Below are positions 35,805 to 44,983 of a stretch of DNA of 64,000 nt, one piece after another. The stretch's first letter is position 1, and each line of letters starts with the position of its first letter. The DNA lies in the NCBI GenBank assembly GCA_964589175.1, contig CAZPRY010000009.1, forward strand, positions 1-64,000, read 5' to 3'. Both the position numbers and the translations under genes were made by a program. Origin of the DNA: CAZPRY01 sp964589175 (GTDB lineage Bacteria; Fidelibacterota; UBA2242). Below the pieces are notes generated by a model. The model was not told the DNA's origin and did no database searches. It was given only the letters and a program-made list of their open reading frames with translations.

Positions 35805-36548
35805 TTAGTATTTGACAATATTCCCGTCTGGACCGAGCAGTTCGGCGGCCGGCTGATCGAACATCCAGAGCAAATCCCCGTTTTCCGGTTGAATGATTTG
35901 GGCCGGATACAGCGTCGGCTCGAAAGAGCCCTCCAGCACCCGCCGTAGCGTGTTGGCCTTAGGTGAACCGCTCACGAGGAAAATAATTGCCGCAGCCCGA
36001 TTCAAAACGACGGGAGTCAGAGTCAGCCTCCAGGCTCTTATGGATTTCACATAATGGGCGGTTACCGTCTTCTGCTTTTCGAAGATCGCTTCCGATCCCG
36101 GGAAAAGGGAGGCCGTATGCCCGTCCGCGCCCATTCCCAGAAATACCAGATCGAATTCCGGAGATGATCCGAGCAAGCGGTCCAATTCGGAACTATAAAG
36201 ATCGGCGGCTTCCGCAGCCGGCAAATCGGTACGGAACGGATGCACATTCCCCTCCGGAATCGCGATATGATCGAGCAGTGCTTCCTTAGCAGAATTGTAA
36301 TTGCTGTCGGGATGATCCCATGGAACAAAGCGCTCATCGCCCCAGAACAGATGCACGTTCCGCCAATCGACTCTCTGATTGAAGGAATGCGTCGCCAGCA
36401 ATCCGTAAACGCCGAGCGGCGTGGAACCGCCGGCCAGGGCTACTGAAAATATACCCCGGGCACGGATCGATTTCTCAGATAAACGCACAAACTCTTCCGC
36501 AGCAGCCCTTATTAATTTTTGATAATTTTCATATACTTTAATCTGCAT
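35805..36548 (-). CDS. pgl: 6-phosphogluconolactonase
   Basis: A 247-residue protein of the DevB/SOL family. ALAGGSTPLGVYGLLA near 36-51 is the sugar-phosphate loop, FWGDERFVPWDHPDSNYN near 66-84 is the family signature, and FLGMGADGHTASLFPGS near 136-152 holds the catalytic His region. Ending LTLTPVVLN is typical. It hydrolyses 6-phosphogluconolactone in the oxidative pentose phosphate pathway. It starts 9 bp after the zwf stop, so the two consecutive enzymes are cotranscribed. Length is normal. Confidence 0.95.
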   Translation of the reverse strand: MQIKVYENYQKLIRAAAEEFVRLSEKSIRARGIFSVALAGGSTPLGVYGLLATHSFNQRVDWRNVHLFWGDERFVPWDHPDSNYNSAKEALLDHIAIPEGNVHPFRTDLPAAEAADLYSSELDRLLGSSPEFDLVFLGMGADGHTASLFPGSEAIFEKQKTVTAHYVKSIRAWRLTLTPVVLNRAAAIIFLVSGSPKANTLRRVLEGSFEPTLYPAQIIQPENGDLLWMFDQPAAELLGPDGNIVKY

Positions 36549-36557
36549 CTCTGAATC

Positions 36558-38027
36558 CTAGTGGTTGCATCCGTTGTGCCAGTCACGACCGATCCGACCA
36601 ATAAACTCATCCGCTTCCGGCGGTCCCCAACTACCCGGTTCATAGCTCGCCGGCGGTTGGGCATTCGGAGACTCCCAGGCATCGATAATCGGATCGATGA
36701 ATCGCCAGGCCATCTCGATTTCATCGCTGCGCGTAAAAAGCGACGCATCGCCGGTAACGGCATCCAGCAGCAGCCTCTCGTAAGCGTCGGGCAGACTGCT
36801 CGGTCCGAAATCATCCTCGTAATGATACATCATGTGTACGGACCGGGTTTTGGACAACGAATCGGGCACTTTGACCTCAAAACGCAGATGCATGCCCTCG
36901 TGCGGCTGAATGCAGATCGCCAGCATATTCGGCTTAATCCATTGATCCGCCGCCATTGGAAACATCACATGCGGCGGCCGCTTGAACTGCAGGACGACCT
37001 CGGAGTTCTTCTCGGTCATGGCCTTCCCCGAGCGCAGGAAAAAGGGAACTCCCTGCCAGCGCCAGTTATCGATGAAGAGCCGGATAGCGGCGAAGGTGGC
37101 GGTTTGTGAATCCTGGCCGACCTTGGATAAATCGCGGTAGCCCTGATATTGACCGCGCACGGAATTTTGCCGGATGTCTTCATTCGTGATCGGGCGGATC
37201 GCCGAAAACAACTTGGCTTTTTCGTTGCGGATCGCATCGGCGTCAAAAGAGGCCGGCGGCTCCATGGCGACCAGCGCCAGCAATTGCAGCAGATGATTCT
37301 GGAACATATCCCGTAGCACACCGGCTTTATCATAGTACCCGGCGCGATGGCCGACATCCACCGTCTCCGACACGGTAATCTGGACATGATCGAGATAGTT
37401 GCGGTTCCAAACCGGCTCGAGGAAGGTATTGGCGAACCGGAAAAAGATGATGTTCTGGGCGGTCTCCTTGCCGAGATAGTGGTCGATCCGGAAAACCTGA
37501 GGCTCGCTGAAGACGGCATGAACGATCTCGTTCAATTTACGGGCTGACTGCAGATCGCGTCCGAAAGGCTTCTCGATGACTACCCGTTTCCAGCTTTGGG
37601 TCTCCTGCCCCATTTTCAAGTGTCCCAGGTTCCGGACAATTACCGGGTAAAATTCCGGCGGAGTGGCCAGATAATAGAGGCAATTACCCCGTTCTCCGAC
37701 GATGGTACTCAGAAGTTTCCCTAGCGTTTCAAAATCCTCAACCTGATCGAAATTGCCGGTGTGGTAGCGAATATTCGTTTGAAATGATTTCCAGTCGCCG
37801 TCATTGTAAAATTCCGGCGCAAATTCCTTCAGGCCGCTCTCGAGATCCGCCCGGAACGAGTCCTCAGTAAAATTCCGGCGCGCAAATCCGATAATGTGCA
37901 TATCGGCAGGCAGCCGTTTGCGCCGGTACAAATTAAACAAAGCCGGTATCAATTTCCGACGCGTAAGATCCCCGGAGGCGCCGAAGATTACGATTGCAGT
38001 CGGATTTGCATTCATTGCTTCTGGCAT
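36558..38027 (-). CDS. zwf: Glucose-6-phosphate 1-dehydrogenase
   Basis: A 489-residue enzyme that oxidises glucose-6-phosphate to 6-phosphogluconolactone. The coenzyme fingerprint is IFGASGDLTRRKLIP (near residues 14-28), the substrate-binding RIDHYLGKE (near 179-187) includes the catalytic His, and VIEKPFGRDLQSA is the phosphate loop. AAGGA lies 9 bp before the ATG at 38027; an internal ATG is 12 bp later. It sits upstream of pgl with glk before it, so the block makes glucose to 6-phosphogluconate. Length is normal. Confidence 0.97.
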   Translation of the reverse strand: MPEAMNANPTAIVIFGASGDLTRRKLIPALFNLYRRKRLPADMHIIGFARRNFTEDSFRADLESGLKEFAPEFYNDGDWKSFQTNIRYHTGNFDQVEDFETLGKLLSTIVGERGNCLYYLATPPEFYPVIVRNLGHLKMGQETQSWKRVVIEKPFGRDLQSARKLNEIVHAVFSEPQVFRIDHYLGKETAQNIIFFRFANTFLEPVWNRNYLDHVQITVSETVDVGHRAGYYDKAGVLRDMFQNHLLQLLALVAMEPPASFDADAIRNEKAKLFSAIRPITNEDIRQNSVRGQYQGYRDLSKVGQDSQTATFAAIRLFIDNWRWQGVPFFLRSGKAMTEKNSEVVLQFKRPPHVMFPMAADQWIKPNMLAICIQPHEGMHLRFEVKVPDSLSKTRSVHMMYHYEDDFGPSSLPDAYERLLLDAVTGDASLFTRSDEIEMAWRFIDPIIDAWESPNAQPPASYEPGSWGPPEADEFIGRIGRDWHNGCNH

Positions 38028-38108
38028 ACCATCATTTCCTTAGATTTAGAAATAATCATATTCTTTAAAACGGAAACGGTAAAATTTTCGTCACTTTCTA
38101 CCTGCGGA

Positions 38109-39113
38109 TCATTTACCCGGCGAGGAAGATTGAGAGCCGTAATACGCGGCACCCAGCAGGGCTGTTTTCGGATTCAGGATGATATGGACGGGAACCTGTT
38201 TCATCAGTCCCGCCATCCGTCCTTTATTGATAAAGGCATTCATGAAGCGGGGCTGCTGAAGCGCCGGTATGATGCGCGGCGGAATGCCGCCACCGAGATA
38301 GACACCGCCTGTCGCCATCACCTTGAGGACCATATTGCCCGCCTCCGCTCCCAGAATCGAAACGAACGTATTTAGTGTTTCCTTGCAGATTTGGCAGGAT
38401 TTGCCACTGTCCAGGGCATTGTTCACGATAATCGGCGTCGGATCGTCCGCATGGGCGAGCTCGTCGGTCAGCCATTGCGGTTCGCCGGTGATCTGCTCCT
38501 CCTTCAGAAACGCATAGATATTGGGAATGCCCATGCCCGAGCAGAGCTGTTCGTAGCTGACATGCTGGAAGCGTTTCAGCAGAAAGCGTAAAAGGTCCAG
38601 TTCCAGAGCGGTCGTCGGCGCGAAATCGGCGTGCCCGCCTTCCGAAGCAAAAGCGCAGTAGTGCTGATTTTCCCAGTTCAGATAGGCTTCGCCCAATCCG
38701 GTCCCGGGAGCCACGATGGCTATGGAACCCTGCGCAATCGGCTGACCTGCATTAAGTGTGTAAATATCGCCAGCTTTTAATAACGGCACCGCATTCGCGG
38801 TTGCTACGATATCGTTTAGTAAACTCAGTTGTTTAAAGCCGAAAGTCTTATGTAGTTGTTGTTTGTCAATCACCCAGGGCAAATTGGTAATCCGGACACG
38901 GCCGTTCACTACCGGTCCGGCGACACTGAAACCGGCTTTCTCAATTTTCCCCTTTATACCCGCAAGAAAGTCGGCTATGATCGTCTCAAGATGCTGATAA
39001 TTTCCACTTGGATAGACAAGTTCCCTGATCGGGCTATGCAATTCGTTTTCATTGGCATAAAGCGCCAGGATTGTTTTCGTCCCGCCGATATCACCCGCTA
39101 ACAGCATTTTCAT
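38109..39113 (-). CDS. glk: Glucokinase
   Basis: Start at 39113 (MKMLLAGDIGG), with AGGA 5 bp upstream; another ATG is 6 bp earlier. The 334-residue product is an ROK-unrelated Glk of the E. coli type: phosphate-1 loop LAGDIGGTKTILA (near 4-16), SIAIVAPGTGLGEAYL as the phosphate-2 region, and SEGGHADFAPTT for glucose binding. GGVYLGGGIPPRIIPAL closes the adenosine site. It feeds glucose-6-phosphate to zwf, 81 bp downstream on the same strand. Confidence 0.95.
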   Translation of the reverse strand: MKMLLAGDIGGTKTILALYANENELHSPIRELVYPSGNYQHLETIIADFLAGIKGKIEKAGFSVAGPVVNGRVRITNLPWVIDKQQLHKTFGFKQLSLLNDIVATANAVPLLKAGDIYTLNAGQPIAQGSIAIVAPGTGLGEAYLNWENQHYCAFASEGGHADFAPTTALELDLLRFLLKRFQHVSYEQLCSGMGIPNIYAFLKEEQITGEPQWLTDELAHADDPTPIIVNNALDSGKSCQICKETLNTFVSILGAEAGNMVLKVMATGGVYLGGGIPPRIIPALQQPRFMNAFINKGRMAGLMKQVPVHIILNPKTALLGAAYYGSQSSSPGK

Positions 39114-39328
39114 TCCCATCCTATCGATCGAATTCTAAATATTTCTTTCTGTCAAATTAAAATACTCTCCCGAACGGGGAAAAGTGCTTAAACATAAGAC
39201 ACATCTTCAATACTATCAATGAGCAAAAAAGCCCGCGAATTTTCAATAACCGGATTATGTCCATCCTGAATTACCGGCTCCGCGGACAGAGCTTCTATTT
39301 GTCGATTTTCAAAGTCTTAAAATCAAAA

Positions 39329-39354
39329 GCCCGGATGATTTGCATGATCCGGGC
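39329..39354 (-). terminator. Rho-independent terminator of rpoD-rpsU
   Basis: On the minus strand, GCCCGGAT and ATCCGGGC form an 8-bp perfect stem with a 10-base loop, followed by TTTTGATTTT. It lies 41 bp after the rpsU stop. The remainder of 39114-39394 shows nothing else. Confidence 0.85.
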
Positions 39355-39394
39355 CAATGGTTTATGTCGTATCGCTGATTTGTGCGGTAGAATT

Positions 39395-39595
39395 TTACTG
39401 AAGGGTATCGGAATAGAACGTACGACGTAAGCGTTTCATGGCTTTAGCCTTCCTCATCCGTTTATCCTCACTCGGCTTGACATAGTAGGCATTCTTCTTA
39501 AAATCCTTCAGAATACCTGCCTTCTCAAACTTCTTTTTGAAACGCCGAATAGCTTTTTCGAGGGGCTCATAGTCTTTTACTGTTACATAAACCAT
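39395..39595 (-). CDS. rpsU: 30S ribosomal protein S21
   Basis: A 66-residue basic protein. The pattern VKDYEPLEKAIRRFKKKFEK then the Lys/Arg-rich MRKAKAMKRLRRTF fits S21, which helps base-pair the Shine-Dalgarno region of mRNA on the 30S subunit. FCB-group S21 is often like this one. The preceding sequence is a weak ribosome binding site. It lies 29 bp after the sigma-factor gene, and the two are followed by a terminator, so they share a transcript. Confidence 0.93.
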   Translation of the reverse strand: MVYVTVKDYEPLEKAIRRFKKKFEKAGILKDFKKNAYYVKPSEDKRMRKAKAMKRLRRTFYSDTLQ

Positions 39596-39624
39596 GCTAA
39601 ATTTTTAACACCTGCCTTTCGGTT

Positions 39625-40479
39625 TTAGCCTAGATAGGCTCTTAGCTTTTTACTTCTGGATTTATGGCTGAGACGGCGGATCGCATTCTCTTTGATTTGA
39701 CGAATACGTTCGCGCGTCAATTGAAATTCTTCACCGATTTCGTTCAGTGTCAGGGCATACTCGCAATCAATACCAAAGTATAGTTTGATCACTTCCCGCT
39801 CACGATCTTTAAGAGTATCTAGGGCGGCCCGAATCTCCTGCTTGAGCGATTCCTGCATGAGATGCATATCGGGAGATTCCTGTCCTTCGTCCTCGATAAC
39901 ATCCATCAGCGAGTTTTTCTCGCCATCCCGGAAAGGTTCATTGAGAGACTGATGGCGCCGCGAGATTCGGATTGCATCCGAGACCTCTCCCGACTTCATC
40001 TCGAGACCGGTGGCTATCTCATCCTGACGTGGAGTGCGCTCATTCTGCATCTCCAATTCCTCGGCCTGCTTGGTAATCTTGCTGATCGTTCCGACCCGAT
40101 TCAAAGGTAGGCGCACTATCCGCGAATGCTCGGCAAGCGCCTGCAGAATCGACTGGCGAATCCACCAGACCGCGTACGATATGAATTTAAATCCACGAGT
40201 TTCATCGAAACGGGTGGCTGCCTTAATCAGGCCCAGATTGCCCTCATTGATCAAATCCGTCAGGGGAAGGCCCTGCCCTTGATAATCCTTGGCGACACTG
40301 ACGACAAAACGCAGATTGGATTCGGTCAATTTCTTCAGCGCCATCGGGTCTCCTGATCGAACCCGCTGGGCTAATTCGATCTCTTCTTCAGGTGTTAACG
40401 GTTCGTACTGCCCGATCTCTTCCAGATAACGACTTAATGCCCGATTGGAATCCGAACTTTTTTTAACTTTTTTTGCCAT
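39625..40479 (-). CDS. rpoD: RpoD-type primary sigma factor, short form
   Basis: Start at 40479 (MAKKVKKSSD); a longer frame to 40530 adds an unconserved stretch. The product is 284 residues, far shorter than the 600-residue proteobacterial form because region 1.1 and the nonconserved insertion are absent, as in Bacteroidota and related phyla. Region 1.2 is ALSRYLEEIGQYEPLTPEEE; region 2 holds LRFVVSVAKDYQGQGLPLTDLINEGNLGLIKA and KFISYAVWWIRQSI; region 4 holds LTLNEIGEEFQLTRERIRQI. It recruits RNA polymerase to general promoters. It is followed by rpsU and a terminator. Confidence 0.92.
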   Translation of the reverse strand: MAKKVKKSSDSNRALSRYLEEIGQYEPLTPEEEIELAQRVRSGDPMALKKLTESNLRFVVSVAKDYQGQGLPLTDLINEGNLGLIKAATRFDETRGFKFISYAVWWIRQSILQALAEHSRIVRLPLNRVGTISKITKQAEELEMQNERTPRQDEIATGLEMKSGEVSDAIRISRRHQSLNEPFRDGEKNSLMDVIEDEGQESPDMHLMQESLKQEIRAALDTLKDREREVIKLYFGIDCEYALTLNEIGEEFQLTRERIRQIKENAIRRLSHKSRSKKLRAYLG

Positions 40480-40697
40480 CTCTTCTAGGTTTCTCCTTAA
40501 CTTCCCAAGATTTTCAATAAAAGCCCACAAATTTAGCGATATTTCGATATTTATTCAATCAATAAGTTACAAATCCTCCAGATTTTAATATTTTCAACAC
40601 GACTTATTCGAACGGATAATTTGAAAACAACCTCGATTCCCTGCGATCTCTTCAGTGTATTTAATTTTTCGGGGATGAGTTGGTTCCGGTATTTATC

Positions 40698-40726
40698 TTG
40701 ACAAAGAAAAGTATATTCGTTAAAAT
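40698..40726 (+). promoter_or_regulatory. Sigma-70-like promoter for the acyl-CoA synthetase gene
   Basis: TTGACA (40698-40703), a 17-bp spacer, and TAAAAT (40721-40726). The expected start site is within about 20-25 bp of the ATG at 40754, so the leader is short. This is the best-looking promoter in the window. Confidence 0.7.
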
Positions 40727-40753
40727 TTTCCGCTTTTACCTGTGACTTTTAGA

Positions 40754-42250
40754 ATGAATAATCTATACCAATATATCGCCCACTATTCTAAAACGAAAAA
40801 AGACTATCCTTTTATAAAATTCGATGATAAGGAAGTGTCTTTCAAGGATTTGCATAATTCCGTCGTTATTCTAGCCTCCAATCTGGAAAAGGAGGGTGTC
40901 AGCTCCGGCCACCGGGTTGGGATACTCCTGGAGAATACGGCTGAATTTATCATCTCATACTACGCTCTCCTGAGCATCGGCGCGGTAGCAGTCTTATTAC
41001 CCTCCGACAGCACCACAGGTCATCTGGTCTCATTCGTGAAACTATCCCAGATTGATACGATCATATTCGCTCCTCATTATCAGACGAAGGTAAACGAATG
41101 TGAAGTGCAGCATCGTAATTTCAGTCGCAAAATCGTGACCGGCGATGCTTCGGAAAATTCGATTCCGTTTTCTCAGCTGCTGGAGGGCACCGAAACCGCG
41201 GAGTCTGCCCATCACATCGCCGAAGACCATGATGCCGTGATCCTCTTTACATCCGGCACTACGGGCGTTCCCAGGGGTGTCGTGCTCAGCAAAGAGAATA
41301 TTTTCTCCAACGCCATGGCTTGCAGCGGGATCATTCAACCGTACCGGGCTGACACATTTTTAGCTAGCCTGCCCTTTTATTCCGCGGCCGCCTACACACT
41401 GATCCTGAATACGGCTCTGCTCCTGGGTGCGGCCATTCGTATTCCCGCTGATCCGTCCCCGCAAAGATGGATCGAACTGTTACAGGAAGAAAACAATTCG
41501 GTTCTGGTTGCTTACCCCCAAATGCTGGCGGAACTTCGGGATATGCTGGCAGCCCAATCCGCCGAGGTAAAATCGCTTCGTCTGGTTTTTTCAGTAGGGG
41601 GACCCCTGTCACAGACTGTCCTCGAACAGATGGAAGAGCGCTGCAATTGTACAGTCCTGGAGACCTACGGGCTTACCGAAGCGGCCCCTTTTGTCGCCAT
41701 GAACCGCGGCAAACTCTACCGGCAAACCGGTTCCGTCGGTTTGGCCCTGGCATGTAATGAAATTCGTTTAATCGGCGAATCGGGTACCGAGATCAAGACA
41801 GGCGAAATCGGAGAATTACAGCTGCGTGGCACAAACATCATGCAGGGTTACCTGGACGAATATTCGCTTGATTTGGACTACAAACAGAATTGGTTTTCGT
41901 CAGGAGACATGTTCTTTCAGGATGAAGAAGGTTTTCTGTATTTTATGGGTCAACGCAGCGATCGCATCCGTCGCTACGGCTACTGGATTTATCCCCACAA
42001 TATTGAAAATATCATCGGTGAACATCCCGCTGTCGAGGATGTTTGCGTGCTCGGAATATCCGGATCGCACAATAGCCAGCAAATCAAAGCTTACGTCGTA
42101 CCCGTCCAGGGCCGGGAAATCTCCGAGCAGACTCTCGCTCAGGACCTGCGTCCGAAATTGCCCCATTACTTGTTCCCGGACATCTGGGAATTTCGCGAAC
42201 ATCTGCCCAGAGATGAAAAGAGAAGAATACATAAGAATCAACTGAAATAA
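40754..42250 (+). CDS. AMP-forming acyl-CoA synthetase / ligase
   Basis: A 498-residue ANL-superfamily enzyme from the ATG at 40754; a GTG 12 bp earlier is possible. The P-loop motif is ILFTSGTTGVPRGVVLSKEN (about 161-180), the adenylate-binding stretch is LETYGLTEAAPFV, the hinge is YFMGQRSDRIRRYGYWIYP, and the C-terminal catalytic lysine region is HLPRDEKRRIHKNQLK. It activates a carboxylate through an acyl-AMP; the substrate cannot be read from sequence. A promoter lies just upstream and the EF-G-2 gene follows after 30 bp, so the two may be cotranscribed. Confidence 0.88.
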   Translation: MNNLYQYIAHYSKTKKDYPFIKFDDKEVSFKDLHNSVVILASNLEKEGVSSGHRVGILLENTAEFIISYYALLSIGAVAVLLPSDSTTGHLVSFVKLSQIDTIIFAPHYQTKVNECEVQHRNFSRKIVTGDASENSIPFSQLLEGTETAESAHHIAEDHDAVILFTSGTTGVPRGVVLSKENIFSNAMACSGIIQPYRADTFLASLPFYSAAAYTLILNTALLLGAAIRIPADPSPQRWIELLQEENNSVLVAYPQMLAELRDMLAAQSAEVKSLRLVFSVGGPLSQTVLEQMEERCNCTVLETYGLTEAAPFVAMNRGKLYRQTGSVGLALACNEIRLIGESGTEIKTGEIGELQLRGTNIMQGYLDEYSLDLDYKQNWFSSGDMFFQDEEGFLYFMGQRSDRIRRYGYWIYPHNIENIIGEHPAVEDVCVLGISGSHNSQQIKAYVVPVQGREISEQTLAQDLRPKLPHYLFPDIWEFREHLPRDEKRRIHKNQLK

Positions 42251-42279
42251 AAAAAAGGTCTGAATAAAGGAGGAATGAT

Positions 42280-44358
42280 TTGAAAGAGTATCTGACAACT
42301 GATCTTCGAAATCTGGTTTTATTGGGTCACGCTTCTTCCGGTAAAACTTCACTTGCCGAAGCGATGCTCTACACTACCGGTATCACCAGCCGGTTAGGAA
42401 GAATTGATGAAGGCACCACTACTTCCGATTATCATGCAGACGAAATCGAGCGAAAATTCTCGATTACCGCCTCCTTGCTCTACTGTGAGTGGAAAAAGAA
42501 TAAAATAAATATTCTCGATACACCGGGCTATCTGGACTTTATCAGCGAGAGCAAAGCCATGGTTCGTGTAGCCGACCTGGCGGTACTGGTGGTTCACGGA
42601 CAATCCGGTGTCGAGGTCGGAAGCGAATTGGTGTTCAGATTTGCCGAAGAAGAAAATCTGCCCCTGGCCTTTGTAATCAATATGCTGGACAAGGAGCACG
42701 CCAATTTTCAAAAAACGCTGGACGGCATTCGGAACTCTTTCGGCAACAAAGCCGTCGTCTTCCATCTCCCGGTCAATCCGGGCGTGGATTTTGATACGAT
42801 CGTGGATATTCTTTCGAAAAAGATGCTGAAATACAACAAAGGCGGCCGGGGAGAAGTAACGGTTGAAGAGATCCCCGCCGACCTTCAGGCAGAAGTCGAC
42901 AGCCTGCGGGAAGCAATTATCGAAGCTGTGGCCGAGTCCGACGACGCTTTGCTGGAAAAGTTTTTTGAACAGGGCGAACTAAGTGAAGAAGAAATAATGA
43001 CCGGGCTGAAGAAGGCGTTGTTATCCAGAACTCTTTTCCCGGTTTTTGCGACTTCAGCCACCGGCAACATCGGCGTCAGCAGTTTCATGGATAATATCAG
43101 CGCCATCGCACCGGCGCCGGATGAATCCCGCCCGGCCAAAGCCAAAGTCAAAGGCCAGATGACTGATTTCCATGTAAAGGAAGATTCGCCGACCTCTCTC
43201 TTTGTCTATAAAACCTTGAGCGCCGCGCACATCGGTGAAATTTCGATGTTCAAAGTCATGTCCGGATCCTTGCACGCAGGGATGGATCTCCAGAATACCA
43301 AGCGGAAGGGCTCCGAACGTATCGCTCAGGTATTCACTCTCAATGGAAAAGATAAGAGTGAAATTGCCCACATGCATGCCGGCGATATCGGTGCAGTGGT
43401 AAAATTAAAAGACACGCATACCATGGATACGCTCGCCGAATCGAGGTTTGATGTTGTGTTCGCTGACATTCCATTCCCGGCACCGGTGCTGCAGACGGCC
43501 GTGATTCCGAGAGCACGCGGCGACGAAGAAAAAATATCCACAGGCTTGCACGCTTTATCAGCCGAGGATCCGACGGTCAGCTGCATCCAGGACCCCGAAA
43601 TCAAACAAACCATTCTCTCCGGCCAGGGCGAATTGCATCTGACGGTTATCCTGGAAAGGCTGAAAACCCGCTTCAATGTTGAAGTCAATCAGATCCCGCC
43701 GCGCATCCCCTACCGTGAGACCATTCGTAAACGGGGCGAATCCAAATATCGTCATAAAAAACAGACGGGCGGCGCCGGCCAGTTTGCCGAAGTCTGGTTA
43801 TATGTGGAACCCTTGCCGACCGGCTCCGGAGTCGAGTTCTCAAGTTCGCTGGTAGGCCAAAACGTCGATCGCGTTTTCGTGCCTTCTGTGGAAAAAGGCG
43901 TGCATGCGGCCTCTGAAGAGGGCATCCTGGCCGGCTACCAGGTCACCGATGTGAAGGCCGTCTTTTATGACGGAAAGATGCACCCGGTGGACTCCAAGGA
44001 TATCGCCTTCCAGATCGCCGGCAAAGGGGCTTTCAAAGAAGCCTTTCTGGCTGCTCAACCCATCCTGATGGAGCCGATCTACGATCTGGAAGTCATCGTA
44101 CCCGAAGATTACATGGGCGACGTAATGGGTGATATCTCCGTGCGACGCGGGAAAATCCAGGGAATGGACTCCGAAGGCTCATTCCAGAAAATCACGGCCA
44201 AGGTTCCTCTGGCCGAACTGTATCGCTACGGCACCGCGCTGCGTTCCATGACCCAGGGCAAAGGCATGCATCGCCAGAAATTCTCACATTACGAACAGGC
44301 GCCGCGGGAAATTCAGGAAAAGGTCGTAGCCGAAGCCAAAGAAAAACGGGAAGAATAA
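42280..44358 (+). CDS. Elongation factor G-2-type GTPase with altered G motifs
   Basis: A 692-residue EF-G paralogue beginning at TTG with AAAGGAGG 6 bp upstream. G1 is GHASSGKT (16-23). G3 reads DTPGYLDF: the catalytic His of translating EF-G is replaced by Tyr, as in the EF-G-2 subfamily. G4 reads NMLDKEH: the Lys of NKxD is replaced by Met, which is less usual. Domains II (about 290-380), III, IV (GGAGQFAEV near 490) and V (about 600-690) are all present. Function of this subfamily is not settled; it may act on stalled or idle ribosomes. It lies between the acyl-CoA synthetase and HIT genes in a compact run. Confidence 0.9.
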   Translation: MKEYLTTDLRNLVLLGHASSGKTSLAEAMLYTTGITSRLGRIDEGTTTSDYHADEIERKFSITASLLYCEWKKNKINILDTPGYLDFISESKAMVRVADLAVLVVHGQSGVEVGSELVFRFAEEENLPLAFVINMLDKEHANFQKTLDGIRNSFGNKAVVFHLPVNPGVDFDTIVDILSKKMLKYNKGGRGEVTVEEIPADLQAEVDSLREAIIEAVAESDDALLEKFFEQGELSEEEIMTGLKKALLSRTLFPVFATSATGNIGVSSFMDNISAIAPAPDESRPAKAKVKGQMTDFHVKEDSPTSLFVYKTLSAAHIGEISMFKVMSGSLHAGMDLQNTKRKGSERIAQVFTLNGKDKSEIAHMHAGDIGAVVKLKDTHTMDTLAESRFDVVFADIPFPAPVLQTAVIPRARGDEEKISTGLHALSAEDPTVSCIQDPEIKQTILSGQGELHLTVILERLKTRFNVEVNQIPPRIPYRETIRKRGESKYRHKKQTGGAGQFAEVWLYVEPLPTGSGVEFSSSLVGQNVDRVFVPSVEKGVHAASEEGILAGYQVTDVKAVFYDGKMHPVDSKDIAFQIAGKGAFKEAFLAAQPILMEPIYDLEVIVPEDYMGDVMGDISVRRGKIQGMDSEGSFQKITAKVPLAELYRYGTALRSMTQGKGMHRQKFSHYEQAPREIQEKVVAEAKEKREE

Positions 44359-44369
44359 TAGCAACTGCG

Positions 44370-44855
44370 ATGGATAAACTCTGGGCCCCATGGCGCATCG
44401 AATATATCAAAGCACCGCAAGAAGACGGTTGCTTCTTCTGCAAATACATCCGGGAAAATGATGATCGCAAACGCCTGATCCTTCATCGCGGGAAAAAGGC
44501 GTTTGTGATCATGAATTTCTATCCTTACAACAACGGCCATGTGATGGTTGTCCCCTACCGCCATAGTTCCGAGATTGCCGATCTGGATTCCGAAACAAGA
44601 CTGGAGATCGTGGAATTGATCGATCGCTGCATGCGAATCCTGAAAGTCTCGATGAAGGCCCAGGGATTCAATGTCGGTCTGAACTACGGTCAGGTTGCCG
44701 GTGCAGGCGTGAAAGATCATCTCCATTTTCACATCGTTCCGCGCTGGAACGGCGATACGAATTTCATGCCCGTAACCGGTCATACCAAGGTGCTTAGCGA
44801 GGGATTACAGGAAACCTGGCAGGAACTGAAGAAATTTTTTGAAACTGAATTATAA
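44370..44855 (+). CDS. HIT-family nucleotide hydrolase/phosphorylase
   Basis: A 161-residue protein with a zinc-type cysteine pair GCFFCKYI near residues 20-26. The middle has NFYPYNNGHVMVVPYRH, a nucleotide-binding strand, and the HIT signature is KDHLHFHIVPRW (H-x-H-x-H, about residues 112-122). Gram-negative relatives of this type hydrolyse or phosphorolyse AP4A-like dinucleotides. The gene follows the EF-G-2 gene by 11 bp and precedes tRNA-Asn by 56 bp. It is complete. Confidence 0.92.
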   Translation: MDKLWAPWRIEYIKAPQEDGCFFCKYIRENDDRKRLILHRGKKAFVIMNFYPYNNGHVMVVPYRHSSEIADLDSETRLEIVELIDRCMRILKVSMKAQGFNVGLNYGQVAGAGVKDHLHFHIVPRWNGDTNFMPVTGHTKVLSEGLQETWQELKKFFETEL

Positions 44856-44911
44856 CTGTTTGACTCTCGCTCTTTTATCGCTTAAATTAGCCTCGCTTTT
44901 TTGAATAGGAT

Positions 44912-44983
44912 TCCGGGGTGGCTCAATGGTAGAGCGGGTGGCTGTTAACCACTAGGTTGGGGGTTCGAGTCCCTCCCCCGGAG
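44912..44983 (+). tRNA. tRNA-Asn (GTT)
   Basis: A 72-base cloverleaf. Acceptor TCCGGGG (44912-44918) pairs with CCCCGGA (44976-44982). D-arm GCTCAATGGTAGAGC, anticodon loop CTGTTAA with anticodon GTT at 44944-44946, and T-arm GGGGGTTCGAGTCCCTC are all regular. Discriminator base G at 44983; the 3' CCA is not encoded. Confidence 0.97.
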
